Program-made: the position numbers and the translations under genes | Shown: piece after piece, positions 62,640-64,000 of the stretch | How positions within the stretch are numbered: the first letter of the stretch is position 1 | How the letters are laid out: each line of letters starts with the position of its first letter | The notes under the pieces: model-generated | Databases searched by the model: none | What the model was told of the DNA's origin: nothing | The model's input: only the letters and a program-made list of their open reading frames with translations | Source of the DNA: Variovorax sp. Root473 | GTDB taxonomy: Bacteria; Pseudomonadota; Gammaproteobacteria; Burkholderiales; Burkholderiaceae_C | NCBI RefSeq assembly: GCF_001426505.1 | Contig: NZ_LMEV01000016.1 | Location: 62,001-126,000, forward strand | Length of the DNA: 64,000 nucleotides | Reading direction: 5' to 3'

Positions 62640-64000
62640 TCAGGCCGTCGGCCGCCGGATGTGCCGCACGATCAGCATCTGCGCCATGTAGTACGTCGAC
62701 AGCACCCACAGCGACGCCAGCGGCAGCGGCGACACGAAGCGGTTGATTGCCAGCAGCGCATCGCTCAGCATGAAGAAGCAGGCGCCCACCGCCACCCACA
62801 GCGCGGCCGGGTCGCCTGAACGCAGCACCGCCGCGCGGCCGATGGCCTGGGCCGCCATGCAGGCGATCACCACCACATAGAACCCGACCGGAATGCGCAG
62901 CGCGACCGGCAGGCCGCCCTGCCACAGGAAGGCATACATGCCCGCGCCGATCAGCAGCGTGGCCGCCAGCGCGCGCGGGCGAGGGAACAGGCCGACACCG
63001 ATGCGGAACAGCGCGATATACGCCAGGTGCGCGAGCAGGAAGCACACGAGCCCGGGTACGAAGAGGTTCGCCGGCCCCATCAGCAGCACGTCGCCCGCGA
63101 GCGAGGCGACCAGGCCGGCGAGCAGCAACGCGTCGAAGCGCGACATGCCGTCGGGCTGCTGTTGCGCACGCCCGGCCGCGAAGGCGATGGCGATCACGAG
63201 GGCCAGCGGCTTGCAGACGAGATGCAGCCAGCCGATGCCCAGCGCCGCGCTCGCTGTGGCCAGCGCGGCCGCCTCGACCAGCAGCACCTCGGTGACCGAC
63301 AGCCGTCCCTGCAGCACCGCGCCGACCGCCCACAGCCCCGCCGTGAGTGCGGCCAGCCAGACGGCGGCCTGTGGCAGCGGCAGGGCGTCGGCGTACCAGA
63401 GGAACACCGTCACGGCGGCCAGCAGCCCGAGGAACTGCAGGCCCGCGAACCACTGCACGCCGCGGCTCACCATGGGCTCGTAGCGCGTGACCTTCGCGAT
63501 GTCGAAAGTGGGCTTCGGGTAGCGCGCCGCCACGTCGGCCGGGCGCCAGCCGGGCGGCTTGAGCCACACGCGCAGCTTGTCGGACCAGCGGCGCGCGTGC
63601 CATGAATCCCTGGCGAGTGCGCAGTACACCTCGGCGTTGGCCCACAGCGGGTCCCAGCTTTTCAGCTCGCCGCGCGTGCCGTAGACGCAGCGTTCGTCTT
63701 CTTCGCGGAAGGTGCCGAAGAGGCGGTCCCACACGATCAGAACGCCGCCGTAGTTGCGGTCGAGGTACGTGTCGTTCACCGCGTGGTGCACGCGGTGGTT
63801 CGAGGGCGAGCAGAACCAGCGGTCGAACCAGCCCAGCTTGCCGACCTGTTCGGTGTGCACCCAGAACTGGTAGAGCAGGTCGATGAGCGCCACCACGCCG
63901 AACACCAGCGGCGGCACGCCGGCCACGGCCATCGGCAGGTAGAAGACCCAGCCCAGCAGCGCACCGCTGGACGTTTGGCGCAGCGCGGTCGACAGGTTGT
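62640..64000 (-). CDS. Sterol desaturase / fatty acid hydroxylase fused to YhhN-like lysoplasmalogenase, 5' part outside window
   Basis: Membrane protein visible for 453 residues; the frame stays open to the window edge, so the N-terminus is missing. The first part holds the last His motif of the di-iron fatty acid hydroxylase family (SNHRVHHAVND) and then DRLFGTF and GELKSWDPLWAN. The second half (about 230 residues before the end) has eight or so hydrophobic segments with the YhhN/TMEM86 pattern (GLVASLAGDVLLM and FMLSDALLAIN, conserved Asp in membrane). YhhN proteins cleave the vinyl-ether bond of lysoplasmalogens. Both halves act on membrane ether or fatty lipids, so a combined lipid role is likely. 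Confidence 0.82.
   Translation of the reverse strand, partial: NLSTALRQTSSGALLGWVFYLPMAVAGVPPLVFGVVALIDLLYQFWVHTEQVGKLGWFDRWFCSPSNHRVHHAVNDTYLDRNYGGVLIVWDRLFGTFREEDERCVYGTRGELKSWDPLWANAEVYCALARDSWHARRWSDKLRVWLKPPGWRPADVAARYPKPTFDIAKVTRYEPMVSRGVQWFAGLQFLGLLAAVTVFLWYADALPLPQAAVWLAALTAGLWAVGAVLQGRLSVTEVLLVEAAALATASAALGIGWLHLVCKPLALVIAIAFAAGRAQQQPDGMSRFDALLLAGLVASLAGDVLLMGPANLFVPGLVCFLLAHLAYIALFRIGVGLFPRPRALAATLLIGAGMYAFLWQGGLPVALRIPVGFYVVVIACMAAQAIGRAAVLRSGDPAALWVAVGACFFMLSDALLAINRFVSPLPLASLWVLSTYYMAQMLIVRHIRRPTA

Overview
The window is high-GC proteobacterial DNA, most likely from the Comamonadaceae (Variovorax or a close relative). The basis is gene content: three orphan Bug/TctC periplasmic binding proteins, two Porin_4-type trimeric porins, a SAH riboswitch in front of ahcY, and very frequent GTGA/ATGA stop-start overlaps. 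This is inference from family knowledge, not from a database search. No tRNA, rRNA, CRISPR array, prophage or transposase was seen.

Layout. 1-7517: the 3' part of a giant four-ATPase UvrA paralogue, then an ornithine cyclodeaminase, an acetylpolyamine-amidohydrolase-like HDAC and a Bug protein. 7609-15851: a type I restriction-modification operon (hsdM, hsdS, GIY-YIG protein, Fic protein, hsdR). Its middle genes are visibly more AT-rich than the surroundings, so it is probably an acquired defence cassette. The fic gene has its own apparent promoter with palindromes. 16087-23226: porin, HAD phosphatase, a three-gene ABC-2 exporter, release factor 3 and a phasin. 23431-27467: a promoter and SAH riboswitch with an overlapping terminator drive ahcY-tlyA-metF(-rlpA), the methyl-cycle operon. 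27478-43659: mainly core genes (rlmJ, rplM-rpsI, erpA, anmK, an M23 peptidase, tyrS, dtd, ybeY, phoH, ruvA) mixed with a lipoprotein/protease pair, a FecR/OmpA pair, an MFS pump and a cation efflux protein.

43673-53884 looks like an accessory uptake and catabolic region. It holds two Bug proteins, a metallo-beta-lactamase-fold alkylsulfatase relative with a degraded metal motif, two DUF1254/DUF1214 paralogues, an ADP-forming acyl-CoA synthetase, a porin and a divergent Crp/Fnr regulator. A 12-bp perfect inverted repeat lies between porin and regulator, and the regulator appears to start at CTG. 53904-60388 is a tightly overlapped lipid operon. It contains relatives of all four E. coli ynbABCD products (CDP-alcohol transferase, CdsA-like, hydrolase/methyltransferase, PAP2/dual-specificity phosphatase) plus a PlsC acyltransferase and two small genes. 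It is the best candidate here for an under-described pathway. 60559-64000: ruvB, the metal exporter dmeF and, cut by the window end, a sterol desaturase-lysoplasmalogenase fusion.

Many genes are joined by 1-4 bp overlaps, so start codons were chosen mostly from stop-start overlaps, ribosome binding sites and signal peptides. Alternatives are stated where the choice is open.
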